The notes: generated by a model not told the origin, from the sequence alone. A DNA stretch of 64,000 nucleotides from Bromus sterilis (GCA_950022295.1 OX465600.1:27565282-27629281); one strand, 5' to 3'; positions 12,258 through 25,812 are shown, counted from the first letter of the stretch. Made by a program: numbers and translations.

Positions 12258-13547
12258 TGGTTTTATAAACCCATTGTAAACCATGGTTAAGAGTGCGACA
12301 TTGGTACCACATGGAACAATTGGTAAGCTACTATATTCAAAATATAAGGAAAGTGTGACATTTGTTTCACTCCACGTGTTCGAGGGTTGGGTCATATGCA
12401 CCTTAGGCTATTTTAAATTTGGTGTGGGGTTACATTTCCTTAAAAAAATCAGAAAATATATATTTGGTAATATGTATATCGGGATTGCTATTTCACATGC
12501 GCATGAGAATTACTTAAGTCACATGCATGTTTTAGCCCGTTGGATCTGTTTTTGCTTTATTTTTCGCGCAGAGCGATTTATAGACAAATCGTTTTCTTTT
12601 GCCCAGCCTAGTGTTTTTTTTTTCGGTCGACGGCGCAAATCGGTTACTGGGCTCCAATTGCCTTGCCTTTTCTTTTTTTTTCGCCTGGCCACACAACAGC
12701 AGGGGTGACGGGACATTGACAAGCTGGTTTCTTTCGTAGTGTTGTGCCGTTGTCACTAGACTTGTTTTTATTTTATTTTAGGGGACATGTGTTTTCTTTT
12801 TTTGTTGAGATTTTTTAGATGATGTAAAACAAAGCATGAAATCATGTACTCATTTTTCATTTTACATATATTTTTTAGAAGAGACAAAAACATTTTTAGG
12901 TTCGCGTAGGTAGGCAACAACTGGGCATTTTTTTCTTAGCCCAGCAACAATACGTTGTATTTTTTTGAGTCATCGATCTATTCATATTTGTATGTTCTTC
13001 TTCCACTCAGAAAAAAGTTTTTTTTTGTTTAAAAAAATCATAACTTTTCAGATTCATATTTTTTTCTTATTTATATTTTATATTTCTTTTGTCATTTTTC
13101 TTTCTTTATTTATTTGTTTTAATTTATGGAATTTGTTTAGTTGATCTACTATTTTTCTTATCTAGATAAATTTTAGTGATGTCTTATTTAAATTTCTGAC
13201 CGTTCGATCTATTCGTCTTAAAAGGTGTGCATATCTTGATCACAAACTATTTTATTGTTTTTATTTTGTTTCTTATTCATTTACTTTTATATTATTTTCC
13301 TTTTATTCAAATTCATGAATATGATTTTTGTATATGTTTTTATTAAATTTGAAAACATTTTTTTATTGATACATGGTGTCGATACATGTTTTGTTGCCTA
13401 GATTCGAGTTGTGATATTATTATTTTTTCATTTTTCCTTCGCACTTTATTTCTTTATTATTTTTATTTGAATTTAATGATTTATTTGAAAAACTTAAGAT
13501 TTTTTAAGAATTATGTTTTATTTCTCCTTTTCTATTTCTCCGTTTTT
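12258..13547. other. AT-rich intergenic sequence, no gene
   Basis: Mostly T-rich low-complexity DNA. The part near 12490-12545 (acttaagtcacatgcatg) resembles, in inverted form, the region near 16500. This might mean that 12.5-16.5 kb is one large TIR element, but the match is weak. Confidence 0.35.
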
Positions 13548-13729
13548 TGCATAAGTCAGTTATAAGTCGTTCATCGAGTCGTAACCGTTTTTTTATAACC
13601 CAGTTACAAGTCGCTTGTCGACTCGCAAAAAAAATCGCCAACCGAGTTGTAAGTAGCTCATCAACTCACGCATAATCCAGTTGTAAGTCACCCATCAACT
13701 CGTAATTGGGTATTTCATCTTTTTAATTA
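13548..13729. repeat. Degenerate outer part of the ~47-bp minisatellite
   Basis: Four diverged units of the type cagttacaagtcgcttgtcg followed by actcg. The array is interrupted by the Helitron at 13730-14311 and resumes at 14312. Confidence 0.65.
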
Positions 13730-14311
13730 CTAGGAGATTACCCCGCGCGTTGCAGCGGATATTTTCATAAGAACTCTACAATGGATGATATGAATAATGT
13801 TTGGATATCTTAAAATAGATTATGTGTATATCTTGTATGTAGATTGTAGACATTGACTATTATATTAATAAATATTGGTAGAGATGATATGAACAATTGC
13901 TTGGTTGACAGATAAAGTGATGTTCATACACCCGCGTGTTGCGGCATAAATCTTTTTAAGGATTTTATTGTTAAACAAAATGAGTTAAAGATGTATGAAA
14001 TATGAAGTTTTTGTTATAGACACATGCAAGATTCAGTTGATCACAATAGTCTATATCTCTATAAGAACTTTGTAATGTAAATTGAAAAGCTATAAGATGC
14101 ATGTAAATAAAATTGGATGACATGGACAAATGATTGGCTAAAATTGTGGGTGATGTGGATAAATTGCATGTTCATATAGATAACATAAATTCATCTTAGT
14201 ATGACATGGACAAATGATTGGCTATAGTAATGGATGATGTGGATAGCTTGCATGTTGAGATAGACACTTTAAATGCATCTTAGTGGGGTTTTATCTTATA
14301 AGAGATATAGA
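13730..14311 (-). mobile_element. Short non-autonomous Helitron (copy A)
   Basis: Read on the minus strand it starts TCTATATCTCTTATAAG and ends in CTAG. The end is preceded by a GC-rich hairpin (ccgctgcaacgcgcgg, 13742-13757) about ten bases before the CTAG. Flanking bases are A on the left (13729) and T on the right (14312), as expected for Helitron insertion into AT without target duplication. It shares termini with the copies at 36865-38986 and 55560-55915. No Rep/helicase coding. Confidence 0.72.
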
Positions 14312-15945
14312 TATGTTTCAGTTGCAAGTTGACGGCCGTCTCGCAACCGAAGGATGGGGGTCCGAGGGGATGAATTTTTCATTTTTTCTATTCCAGTTGC
14401 AAGTCAATGCGCAACTGGGTCTTTAACTTTTTCATTTTGTGCTCTAGTTACAAGTCGACGACCGACTCGCAACTGGAGGGGTTTTGCAAGTCCACCAACG
14501 AGTCACAACTGGGTTTGTTTTTTCTTAATTGCAAGTACATCAACGAGTCACAACTAGGTCGGACTTATTACTCTCAGTTGGAAGTCCACCAATGAGTCGC
14601 AACTAAGTCCGATTTTTTTTCAGTTGCAAGCCCACCAACGAGTTGCAACTGGATCCGACCATTTTTCTCATTTTCAAGTCCACCAACGAGTCTCAACTGG
14701 GTTTGATTTTTTTCTCAGTTGCAAGTCCACCAATGAGTCGCAACTGGGTCTCACTTTTTTTCTCAGTTGCAAGTCCACCAACGAGTCGCAACTGGTTTCG
14801 ATTTTTTTTTTCAGTTGCAAGCCCACCATCGAGTCGCAACTGGTTCCGACTTTTTTCTCAGTTGCAAGTCCATCATCGAGTCGCAACTTGGTTTGATTTT
14901 TTTTCTCAGTTGCATGTCCATCAACGAATCGCAACTAGGTCCGACATTTTTTTCTCAGTCGCAAGTCCACCAACGAGTCGTAAATGGGTCCGATTTTTTT
15001 TCTCAGTTGCAAGTTCACTAACGAGTCGCAACTGGATCCGATTTTTTTTTCTCAGTTGCAAGTCCACCAACGAGTCGCAACTGGTTCTGATTTTTTTCTC
15101 AGTTGCAAGCCCACCAACGATTCGCAACTGGGTTCGTTTATTTTCTCAGTTGCAAGTACACCAACGAGCAACAACTAGGTCTGACTTATTATTCTCAGTT
15201 GCAAGTCCACTATTGAGTCGCAACTAGGTCCGGTTTTATTCTCAGTTGCAATCCCACCAACGAGTTGCAACTGGATCCGGATTTTTTCTCATTAGCAAGT
15301 CCCCAACTAGTCACAACTGGGTTTGATTTTTTTCTCAGTTGCAAGTCCATCAACGAGTCGCAACTGAGTCTGACTTTTTTTTCTCAGTTGCAAGTCCACC
15401 AACGAGTCGCAACTGGTTTCGATTTTTTTTTTCAGTTGCAAGCCCACCAACGAGTCGCAACTGGTTCCGACTTTTATCCCAGTTGCAAGTCCATCATCGA
15501 TTCGCAACTTGGTTCGGTTTTTTTTTCAGTTGCAAGTCCACCAATGAGTCGCAACTGGGTCCAACATTTTTTTTCTCAGTTGCAAGTCCACCTACGAGTC
15601 GCAACTGGGTCATATTTTTTCTCAGTTGCAAGTACATCAACGAGTCGCAACTGGGTCCGATTTTTTTTCTCAGTTGCAAGTCCACCAACGAGTCGCAACT
15701 GGTTTCGATTTTTTTCTCAGTTGCAAGCCCACCAATGAGTCGCAACTGGTTCAGACTTTTTTCTCAGTTTTGAGTCCATCATCGAGTCGCAACTTGGTTC
15801 AATTTTTTTCTTAGTTGCAACTCCATCAATGAGTCGCAACTGGGTCTGATTTTTTTTCTCAGTTGCAAGTCCACCAACGAGTCGTAACTGGATCCGATTT
15901 TTTTTCTCAGTTACAAGTCCACCAACGAGTCGCAACTATGTCCAA
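14312..15945. repeat. ~47-bp minisatellite, about 34 units, each with an internal inverted repeat
   Basis: The consensus unit is cagttgcaagtccaccaacg, then agtcgcaactgg, then a T-rich tail of about 17 bases ending in ct. In almost every unit CAGTTGC and GCAACTG are inverted copies around a 17-base loop, so either strand can form a string of short hairpins separated by T or A tracts. Units differ mainly in tail length and by single substitutions. The long open frames across it (VHQRVATGSDFF-type repeats) appear in several frames on both strands and are by-products of periodicity, not genes. Confidence 0.9.
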
Positions 15946-16830
15946 CTTCTTTACATTTATTGTAGTATAAAAAATTCGTGTGCTTTTTTTCTTAAATTTT
16001 GCATCCTCTCTCACATACACAATATAATCCTCAATTTTTTTGCAGTGTAAGATACAAATTTTTTTGTAACACTTGTATGCAAATATATTTCTTATAAAAA
16101 TATAGATTATGAGATACACATTTTCTATATAATACGAGATTATTTATTCAACATTTTTAACACAATTGTAACAGATCATTTTTCTTTTATCCTTTCTTAC
16201 TCCATTTGCGATGGGCTTTGCTTTTTTTTCTCCCAAAATTTTTAAATTTTCAATAAAAATATAGAAACACTTCAATTTTCATTATTTATTTTCTCAAAAA
16301 ATCAAATAAAAATTAAAAAATATATTCAAAATATATACAAACTAATACGCGACTACACGCACAGCAAAATCCAAACCGAATTAAGAAATATTGCAACTAC
16401 ACGCACTTTTTTTCCTCTCCATTGAAGCCCACTAGACAAAATATCAACCTCAAACAAACAAACAAAAGCCCAGTTAAAAAAACATGTGAGCTGACGTCAC
16501 CGAATGTGACTTAGTTAAGTCGGATAGGATGTGGTATTTCATTGCTACAAGCATGGGTTATTGTAAAATAACACATGTCATTTGGATACTTCTCTTCAAC
16601 TCCGAAGTATTTTGATACCATACAAATAAAATAGTTGAAGTTAATTTGAAGTTAAGTCACATGTGCATGAGCCCTAGTTGCTCCCTATATGGACGGTAGA
16701 TAGGCTTGCGAGGGAGGATAGGTCTTACTCAATATAACATGGTGGTAGATAGATTGTCGAGGTAAGTTTTCACGCAATCCCTAAGAAATAACCATGCGCT
16801 AATAATCAACCATATATTTGGATTGAAATC
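15946..16830. other. AT-rich intergenic sequence, no gene
   Basis: Low-complexity A/T tracts to about 16480. The block at 16680-16800 resembles, loosely, the sequence near 10200-10290, again pointing to an older repeat interrupted by later insertions. Confidence 0.35.
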
Positions 16831-17089
16831 GTGTACTATTGTAATACCGGAGTGCGCAAGTTGAGAGACACGGGGCAAGACTGGCTGCAGATGTTGCTTG
16901 ACGCACAACGAACTGATGTTCGATCAAAACAGCTTCTATTGTTCTGGAAATGTTGGTACCTCCGAGACGGATGTGTCCATAGGTATGGGAAGGAGAGTAT
17001 GAAGGACTCAGTGATTTTTCTCCTTTGGTACGGAGAGGAACTGAACTATATCGGCAGTGGGAACTATATCGGAAAGCCGATGTCGTCAC
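16831..17089 (+). mobile_element. LINE ORF2 C-terminal fragment
   Basis: The frame reads GQDWLQMLLDAQRTDVRSKQ, then LFWKCWYLRDGCVHR, then SVIFLLWYGEEL. This resembles the region between the reverse transcriptase and the C-terminus of plant LINE ORF2 proteins (the FWR.WHLRND.VH motif). No reverse transcriptase core lies upstream, so it is a fragment. Identification is by motif memory and needs a protein search. Confidence 0.5.
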
Positions 17090-18700
17090 CCACTGACATT
17101 GACGGTGTCATATCATCATGTCAGCCAGTCCAAGGGCTTCCACCTCGCCAAGTCGACCCACTGTGGACGCTCGCCTTGCCACACCGATCTATTTCATCAA
17201 GTCGGCTAGTTCGAGGCCTTAGGCAGGCCTCGCCGCCTCCGCCTCCAATAATCTTCATATCCTCATCGAGTCGATCTTCTAGCTCCATCGCGTCGGCTGG
17301 CCTAGGGCTTCGACATCGTCGCTTCGCGGATTTCCAGTCTTCATAAGGTACATCACGTCATCACTTCATCGAGCTAACTCGATCACGCTGCCCATCACCT
17401 CGCCGGGCCGATCTCCTTGCTTTGCCACGCCGACTTGCTACTTCGCGTTGGAACCGGCTTGGGGTTGGACCTCGTCTGTCTCAAACTGCATCCTCAACGT
17501 CTCGAACATAAGCCAACCAAGTCCCTTTTATGCTTAAACCTTTTTAAAAAAAATTACCTTATGTTTAATTCGGTTGGATTATTTATGCATTTAATAAAGA
17601 TGTTTTTCCTTTGTTCATCTTGATTTTTCTAAATAATTTACTCGAGTTCGGTTTTTGGTCCCCTGAGCCGGACTTAGGGGATGCAATAGTAGCTCTTATA
17701 ATAACCAGAGCCGCTAAATGAACTCTTCTTGTTCTTTTTTATTTTATCGTTTTGTTGTGTTTGTCTTTGATATGGTCCTTGCGGTGCTTTGGCTAAATAT
17801 CTGGATTGCCTGACCTTTTTGTTTACCACTTAGTTTTTGCTAGTTTGGCCAAGTTTGGCCTTAGAAGCACTCCTCGATTGCCTTAGGGCCAAGGAGGTTA
17901 ACGCCGAAGGATGGATAGCGCAAGTACCCAAACTAGAGGCTAGTAAAGTTAAAGCATGATGGAAACACCAAAAGGTGTCTAAGACTAACTCGTTTTTGGC
18001 ATCCTAAGATACTTGACTTCATCAAAGCTTAAATTTTTTCACATAAGCTATTAAGTTTTCTCGAGGACATGACACTTTTAACCAATTATATGATGTTGAT
18101 CCAGGAGGCAAGATTTCGTCTTCGTCGAGATTGAGCCTGGGTGCTTTACGTGACCGTGCGGCTGGTCGACTAAATTATTTTCCAGGCCAACGTTTGGCAG
18201 CTTGATGAACAAATCCGTGTAGAACCGATTTGGGGCTTCGTGTGCTCAAATTTCTCTGCTTAGTTGAGAAAGTGCCCAAGAAGATTTGATCCTCAGGCCG
18301 TCCATGCTACCCAACCTAAGTCTTGAGAGATATTGCATCACCGTTTTTCAAAAGAATTATGTGCAATATGGGTTTCCAAGGAGGATTTCAATCCTTGGGT
18401 CGGCCACTTGCGTCCGACCTTAGTTTTGGGGGCTACTGCACATCCGCTTTTGCTCGAAGTATATCCCCAAGTTTGGCCTAACTCTTGGGGCTACTAGATT
18501 ATCAGTTTTCTACTTAATAACGCAAAGCTTCTATCGATGAAGAACTTGATCCTCGGGTTGGTCGCTCGCATCTAACCATAGTCTCGGGGGTTACTGCATA
18601 TTGCGGTTCATTAAAACTCAAAGTGTGTAACAGATTTTCGGTCGGCACACACCTTAAGGGCTACGAGCTATATAACTTGACAGTGAATAAATTGCACTAA
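17090..18700. other. Probable LTR-retrotransposon-derived non-coding DNA
   Basis: It holds repeated phrases such as gggggctactgcacatccgc / cttggggctactag and gatcctcgggttggtcgctcg. Such phrases are common in long LTRs or spacers of Triticeae gypsy-type elements. No LTR pair, primer-binding site or pol domain was found in the window. Confidence 0.35.
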
Positions 18701-21700
18701 TAAAAATATATCTTTGACTAATCGGCTCACGGAAGCCGGCTTGGCAAGAAAATATTTTTCCATGGAGGTTGGCTATCTTCATCAACAAAACCGGCCTATA
18801 TCATCAAAGTCGAACATGGCGATTTTCAAGACACGACGCGGGAACTTATCGGTGCCAGCCCGCAGGGCCCGCCGCCAGCCCGCCCCGGGCCCGATCTGGG
18901 CCGCGGAGCCGTGTCGCCGCCGTCTCCCGTGGTGGAGCCGCCGCCTCCCACCGTCCTAGGCCGCGCCGCCGGCGACCCGCGCGCCGGCCACCTCTCCTCT
19001 CCTCCTCCCCGCTCCGCCCATCTCCCTCTCACCTCTTCCCTCTCCCCTCTGCAGGTCTCCCGTCGCCGCCGCCATGGCTTCGGGCAAGCCCGAGAGCACC
19101 GCGCCCTGGAAGCTCCCTGTCGCGCCGCCGCGTCTCCCCATGGCCTCTCCGGCGACCGGATCCGGCGAGATCCGGCGCCCCCCGACCTCCTCCGGCCGTT
19201 ACGCCCCCTGCCTCCTCGCCTGGCGCCACCTTGAGCCGCCCCTCTCCGGCGGCCGCAGACGCCGCCGCCGCTCGGGTGCGCTCGGGAGGAGCCCGACGCC
19301 CCAGCCGCTGCGTGCTGCCAGGTGGGCCACGCCTCGGCCCAGCGCGCCCCCGAGCCCAGGCCGGCCTCCCCACGTTGGCCCAGCCACCAGCCACCGGCCG
19401 AACTGGGCTTGGCCCATGGTGAGGGCTTGAGCCCTTTATTTTTTTCTGTGTATCTTTTCTTTTTCAATTTTTGCTAATTTTGTAGTATTATTACTGCTGA
19501 TCTGTTTTTGCACCGTAATTTCCCGTTTATCCCTAGCTCCGATGAACGTGCCCCCAGAAGGAATATTGCTCAGTTTTGCGTGCTCTAGCGTTCGTATGTA
19601 GAAAGTTTTTCCGTTTGAGGTCGTCTAGATAGTTTAATTCTGCGTTGAAGTGGGCATCAGGCCGTTAACTACTAATCTTTCCTGTTAAGTGCTGCTGTTA
19701 TTATTTTATTGCAACTTCGGGCGACGGTTGCTTCCCAACCGTACGTCGGAATTGAGTGATTCCTTTTGCGTTGCGTTAAGCATTGTTTCTACTTCAGTTT
19801 CATGCATTCACATGCCATATTTGCTTGCTGCATATAGATTGTATCTTGCTCCAAAGTAGCTACCCTGCTGTTAGTGTGTTGTTGTTTATATTTTGTTGCA
19901 ACTTCGGTCGACGAGTGTGTCGCGGCCGTTTATCGGAATTGAGTGATTCCAATTGCATATTGTTAAGCATCATGTCTACTTTCATTACATGTATTGCATT
20001 GTCAATATATGTTTGCTGGTCATATAGTTATTGAGCTCAAAAGTTGCTATGCTGCTGGTTTTGACAGCCACCTCAGTTTTTCTCTAATTCTGTAACGTTC
20101 CGATGCCATGTTGTTTTCTTAATATCTTTTGATCTATGATGCCTATTTGCATGATTCCTTTTGCCATACCTTTCCTGTCATGTCTACTTTAGTTCCATAT
20201 CATTTGTGAGCATGTTTGCATTGATTGTCCTATTTATGCATTGCTCTAAAGTGTGCTTCCTGATGTTGGCAGATTGTGCCTGTAACTTGTTTTGCTTATA
20301 TCTTTTTAACCGTAACTCCGTTTGGGGTGTTCTTTATATATAACTTGATTAGTTTTTCGTGTACTTTGTGTTTATGCTATTGTTTGCTGCTGTTAACCAA
20401 CCTAAAATATGGGTTAGGGCAGAACAGTAGCAAATCTTTTAATTGTCGTGTGGCACTTAGTGTATGCCATGTTTAGGTTGTGCCTCACTTAAATTGACTA
20501 GCATAGATAGTTTACTTTGTGCTTCACCTCTTGACATGTTTGTGTGCTATGCCATGCTTGCTTGAGTTGCCATGTTAATAACCGTTGGTTGATCACCTGT
20601 AGCTAAACAACTTGAACCTTTCTAAATGTGCGGTATCGTCGTGTGTGACGAGTACTCCACTTATCATGTTAGTAACCGCTCTCGACGGTAGGTGCGATGT
20701 CTCGTGTTGCCTTCTTGTTGATGCTTGCTCGTGTTTGCCTCGTAGTAATAGATGCTTGCTCGTTGATTGCTTTCCAGTGTTTACCGTCTTGTGTGCTTCG
20801 CGGGTACCTCTCGGAGACGATGCGAGCTTGCGATCAACTACACCTTCGGAACCCGACTTATCAACAGGCAAGGACTATACATTACTTATGATCCATTCTA
20901 TTTCAACCAGCGGTTTGCATGCTAGTCTAGGATAGGTTCGATGTTTGATCCTACCACATGTTTACAGCCTCTTTTAAACCGATACAACCATGTCCCTTCC
21001 CAGCAAACCTTGTACTGCTATGTTACTATTGCTCGTTGCTCAGCCGCTGCTTAGTATGCATGCTTAGGATGCTACGATGTTACCCTGTTACTCCTTAGTT
21101 TTGGGATATCACATTATTATATTGTTGTTGATGATATGATTATTATAACGTTGACTATATTCGACGAAGGATGGAAGGTCTAGGCTATCCCGCCCCGACG
21201 CTTTGTTCCATTCAAGTCACCTAGGATCCAAGTTCCGGGTATTGGTTTTAAGACTAAGCGTGCCTAATCTCGTGTGGGATTTTATGGGGTCCCCTCTTCT
21301 TACCTACCTAGCTTCAAACATTTCTAGAGGTGGCCCAAGCTGATTTACCATTTGAAACCGTGTGTGTGCTGGTCAGCTGCCAGTAGTTTTCAAACAACTC
21401 GGGCCAGCGGAGACAGAGTTCCTCTGTTGGTCCACACTGGTGAGCTAGGGAAGTCCCCTGTTATATAGGTGAGACTAAAGCCGACCTTGGCCATACGGAA
21501 GAGTCCGATCCGAGAGCGTAGCCAGCTTTTGGATTGGGTGTCGACTCCCCGGGGGCCACCCGGATTTGTTCGTTGTTAGTTAGAGGGACCTGTCGTTTCG
21601 GATCTCTTGGAACTAAATCATAAAATGGTTGCCTATAATGGGTAGCAACTGAGAGAGATGGGCGAGCATGCGACGCCTCATAATGGGCAGTTGGTACACC

Positions 21701-22400
21701 CCTGCAGGGTTAAATCTTTTCGAGAAGCCGTGTCCGCGGTTATGGACGACTTGAGACCTACTCCTTGTTCATAGACAACAACAACTGAGATAATCTTAAT
21801 ATAATTTGATCAACGTGTGCGTGCCTTGACTGCTTCTTCTTCGTCGGGATGCGAAGAGGAGGACAAGGATAGGATAGGTGTTATGATTGCGTAAGTAGTT
21901 GATAGCTAGACTTTTTGGAGGCGATTCCTCATCGAATGCTTGGCTTCTTATCTTACTCTCTAGATCGTTAGCCACTTCATAAATGCTAGTGCGGCAGCAA
22001 CCTCACCACTTACCACATCCTTACCGTAAACTACTAGTTATCCTAGAATGACGAGTGATGAAGTCCTTGCTGGGTCAGATGACCACTACAGTTGGATGCT
22101 GAGTACCTATGTACTCATGATACTACCCCCAAACTCTTTTCAGGGTTCTTGATCGACAACAGGTACGGTGATCGACGTTTCACGTGGAGACTCGACGACG
22201 ACTAGTTAGGCGGATCCCGGCGGAGGGCCTGGACCCGTGTGGTTATGGGAATCGATGTTTTTCTCTTTGCCATTAGGCATTTGATTGTAGTCTGTACTCA
22301 GACATGTATCTTCCGCTGTTGTATTGTATTTAAGGCAGTTGTATGCCGATTGTATGAGATGTTGTATCCTGTATCTGTAATGTTTTGATATCATGTTGGA
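18701..22400. other. Probable LTR/leader region of a retroelement, non-coding
   Basis: A GC-rich block (18840-19440) is followed by T-rich, slowly changing sequence with internal similarity: 19690-19760 against 19890-19960, both with ttgcaacttcgg and ggaattgagtgattcc. It ends with text that looks like a polyadenylation region (20 kb-22.4 kb). Long GC-rich frames around 18769-19467 on both strands have no recognisable domain. Confidence 0.35.
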
Positions 22401-22409
22401 AATCCGGGG

Positions 22410-23359
22410 CATATGGCTATGTCAAATGTCGCGGTGGGACCGATATGTGCTTCGTCACCGGATCTGGATGGAAACATCTAGATCTGGAACAGTACCGCAT
22501 ATCGGGCCTTACACTTTATTGCCAGATTTGGCATCAGCATAGCCTTATTTGGAGGTGGCTTTTGCGGTGGCCATCGAGAATGATATTTGTGAGGTTCCTT
22601 TCTCTAGATCAAGTGGCTAATGCTGGCAGATTGTATTGGCGAGTTTTTGGGATGCATATGAAAGGCTCCTTTGTGAATTTTGGAGGCTCCCACTTTAGCC
22701 GTTGCTTCCGATGATGAGATGCAATCTACGGTTGGTGGCTTGACGCGGAGGGTATGGTTGTGTAGCGGCGACGAGGACATTTCTACCCAACGTGTGTAAC
22801 TACTGGAATCACCGAAAAATGATGGTGACAACACGTGATTGGCTTTAATTAATGGTGCATATCGAGTACCCGATCTCAAGCTTTGGGTGAAAAACCTAGG
22901 GTTGTTCCAAGTTGGTCATTTCTAGCAATGACGTTGCTTTAATATTGTTACCTTATTGAAGGCATTGCGCGGATATGCTTAGACTTGTTTTTAGGGTGAA
23001 AACCTATAATCTTTCCTCCGTTGGTTGGATGCGATGATGATGGCGCTTAAGCATTGTTCCCCTCGTAAAGATGTTGTTGTTGAAGAACCACCTTGTCCAT
23101 GTGGTGTTATGAAATGTTTGGTGTGAATATGCTCATTTTTGTATTTGTCGATTGATATTTTGAGTGTTTCATTTTTTTCATCGCTTTGGCATATCTTTGG
23201 TCTTGTATGACATTGCTCTTTATCGATGTGTTTTTGTTTGTGGTATTGTTTGTTGTCTGCATCGAATTACAGAAACGTTGGATGCACGGTCACTATGTTT
23301 ATATCCATTTGATGCTTCATTTTAAGTAAATAAATTCTTTCTTTATTGAAAAAAAAAAC
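22410..23359 (+). mobile_element. LINE-like retroposon 3' end with poly(A)
   Basis: It ends in ttctttctttattg followed by ten A's at about 23349-23358. Its last kilobase contains the phrase agggtgaaaacctataatct and related text, also found in diverged form in the retroposon at 51321-52575. The 5' boundary is approximate and no target duplication was identified. Confidence 0.45.
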
Positions 23360-23379
23360 AGATCAATATTTCATGTGCC

Positions 23380-23808
23380 TGTTAGAATAATCCGAGTCGC
23401 ATATCAATCTATCGAGGACTAAGCAATCATCAAGCACAAGCACGACACCGAGATTTGTTAACGAGGTTCACCACATGGCTACATCCCCGGGGCATGACTA
23501 TGGGCGCTCCTCCCCATGTATCAAATCCACCTGATACAGTCGACGACAAGTCCGCCACGGCCATCCGACAGCGCTCCGACCACCTCGCCACGGCCGGTCC
23601 GGCCGCCCCCGCCATGGGCGCCGGACCGTCCATCTCGTGATCTCTGTCTAGCCTATCAATTTGTGTCTACTCTATTTTGGTATCCGCGATGCCTTTATAT
23701 AATAGGCCCGGGTTACACGTGTCCGACTCAAACACCTAACCCACCGCTAATTACAAGTCCAACTGTAGCACAACTCGTACACATATATTCGGCACATATA
23801 TTTTAACA
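23380..23808 (-). repeat. LTR (3' LTR of the minus-strand element)
   Basis: 429 bp, TG...CA ends. It differs from its partner at a modest number of sites, for example atccgagtcgc against atctgggtcgc near the start and gtatccgcgatg against ctacccggtggtg. The insertion is therefore not very recent. Confidence 0.88.
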
Positions 23809-25812
23809 CTCCACCTTGACGAATATATCCTCGCCACCTTGAAGCCTCCATGTGCGAACCTCTGTGTACCTTGGACTTGAACCATGAGCACCACTGCTAC
23901 TCCAAGACTCCATGTGACTCCACCTGCAACTGTACTCCCTTCTTGTCTTCTCCATAGTCAACACACGAGCAAATTTAAGTTACTCTTTACTCTACTTCGT
24001 GCTTCCAACTTCCGGAGTATCCGTTCAACACCATCACACATCGATCACTGTCTGCGTGAAAGTGCACATCTCACATATTGGGCGCCACATATAAGAGTTA
24101 CCCGAACTCAACATCCTAGCTCTTTCTTGACTGATATCTCAGACTTGAAGAAATTTCACCGTTGCCTTGTGTCACCCTGAGTCAAATTCGCAGTTGTCTC
24201 ATCCTTTTTCGGATAGTCTCTGACATGTATCACCGCTATTCTACTCCGTCTCCTTCTATCCTTGTCATCCGCACTTTGCCATGTGCACTGAACACCACGG
24301 AATATACGGCCATGTACTCTCTCGGTTCTTGCAAATCCCAGACTTTCCGCCACTTTCTCAGATTACCTATGGCTGACTCCTGTCTATCATTGACGTCAAT
24401 CTCCATAGACCTAGTCACCAACTTAAATCCGGTACTCGTCAACACTGCTTCAGCACCCCTTGCACAACTCGTTTGGCCACAAATCTGACCTTCTGTGCCC
24501 TGGCCTGTCGATGTGTCCCGTGCTTACCACACACCTCGCCGCTATCCTCGCGTCGAGCCTCTGCTGTCCTGGTCGAGTCTACTGGGCTGCAGACCCACAC
24601 CACCTCAACCCCCACTGCAGAGAAACACAGATCATCCACGACCGATGCCGAGTTTCACGTATCACTCAGACCCTTGGCCACAGTCCGAACAACATGTCCC
24701 TCGCTTTTTCCGCTGAAATAGGCTTCGACTCTCCGAGCTCTTACGCTATAGCCCCTCCATCAGCTCAGAGTGAAGTCTTCCCTCGGACCTCAGCTCCACC
24801 TTCAACATGACTCCATGGTAGATGATCAGGCCACCCCTCCGCGCCCCGTCGACTCCAAGCTCTCATGCATATGCCATCTTGAATCAACCCCGCGCCATTG
24901 TCACGTCGAACCGCACAAGCCCTCGGGCATGCGCCACGTGTTTCCACGCCCTAGAAGTCGGCCATCATCAGCGTCACGCTCCTATGTCGTCGTCGCTGAA
25001 ATCACCGCAGTCTTCTAAATTGACCAAAATTCCACGTCGATCCATCAGACTATCCAGTCCGACCCAGCCGAAAAACATCCGACTATAACCATGCTTCACC
25101 CTGCGTCGTGTCCGCCCGCGCATCTTTGTGCATTGCTTAACGCCCTGTGTTTGCATGATCTTACCACGACATACTCCAGACTGCTCCCAGCCTTATACGC
25201 ACGTCGCACGTCCTTGTCGCCCTGTCACGCGTTCCAAGCTCCTCCGAGCAAACCAACCTAGAATTAATCTTCATGTACTGAAAGAATTGATTCTCTTGTC
25301 GATGCTCCATTGTGGCTTCTCCATACACCATAGCAAAAAATACATCAAAAATTTGATCCATCCAAGCTTCCCGTGCACACGCGTGACCCTTGCAACAAAC
25401 AATTTTTTTAAAACAAATCCTCACGGTGTCTCTCACAAGCACCAAGATCAACCCGCTGCACCATGCAGCCAGCCGTTGCATCCTGTACAGATCAATTCCC
25501 TGCATCCACCAACGCTATGAGCCTCTCGCTATGCGCATCCCCAACATGTGTGTTGCCCGACCTGGACTCGGCCACGCTACGCACGCCAGCCGATCGAGGC
25601 GCCTGTTCCGTTTCTACTGCTGCCGCTGTAGGCCAACCGCACCTCACCTCTGAATCGATCTGATCTGGCCGCCCTCTGCTGCAACTCGCTGACGCTGACT
25701 GCTACAGATTGCTTCAATTTCGATCTCGTCGAGAACAACACGCCACAACCAGCGTCTTCCGTCTCGCTTCGACCTTTCCTCTAAATCAATAATCTGCGCC
25801 TTCTTCGCAACC

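Noticed and set aside
14624..15814. Long open frames encoding VATGSDFF / VHQR repeats
   Set aside because: They occur in several frames on both strands because the unit length and base pattern avoid stops. There is no start context, no domain and no codon pattern of selection.
14312..15945. CRISPR-like array (about 30-bp repeat with about 17-bp spacers)
   Set aside because: The spacers are not unique sequences but T-rich tails that repeat from unit to unit. The genome is plant, and no cas genes are present. It is a minisatellite.
12495..16520. A single 4-kb TIR element spanning the minisatellite
   Set aside because: Ends near 12510 and 16500 are only weakly similar (acttaagtcacat against gacttaactaagtcacat) and no target duplication was found. 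Noted but not called.
18769..19467. Overlapping open frames of ~215 codons on both strands
   Set aside because: GC-rich retroelement leader, proline/arginine/alanine low complexity, no domain.
23884..25663. Several ~100-codon open frames inside the LTR retrotransposon
   Set aside because: None resembles gag, protease, integrase, reverse transcriptase or RNase H, and they are on both strands.
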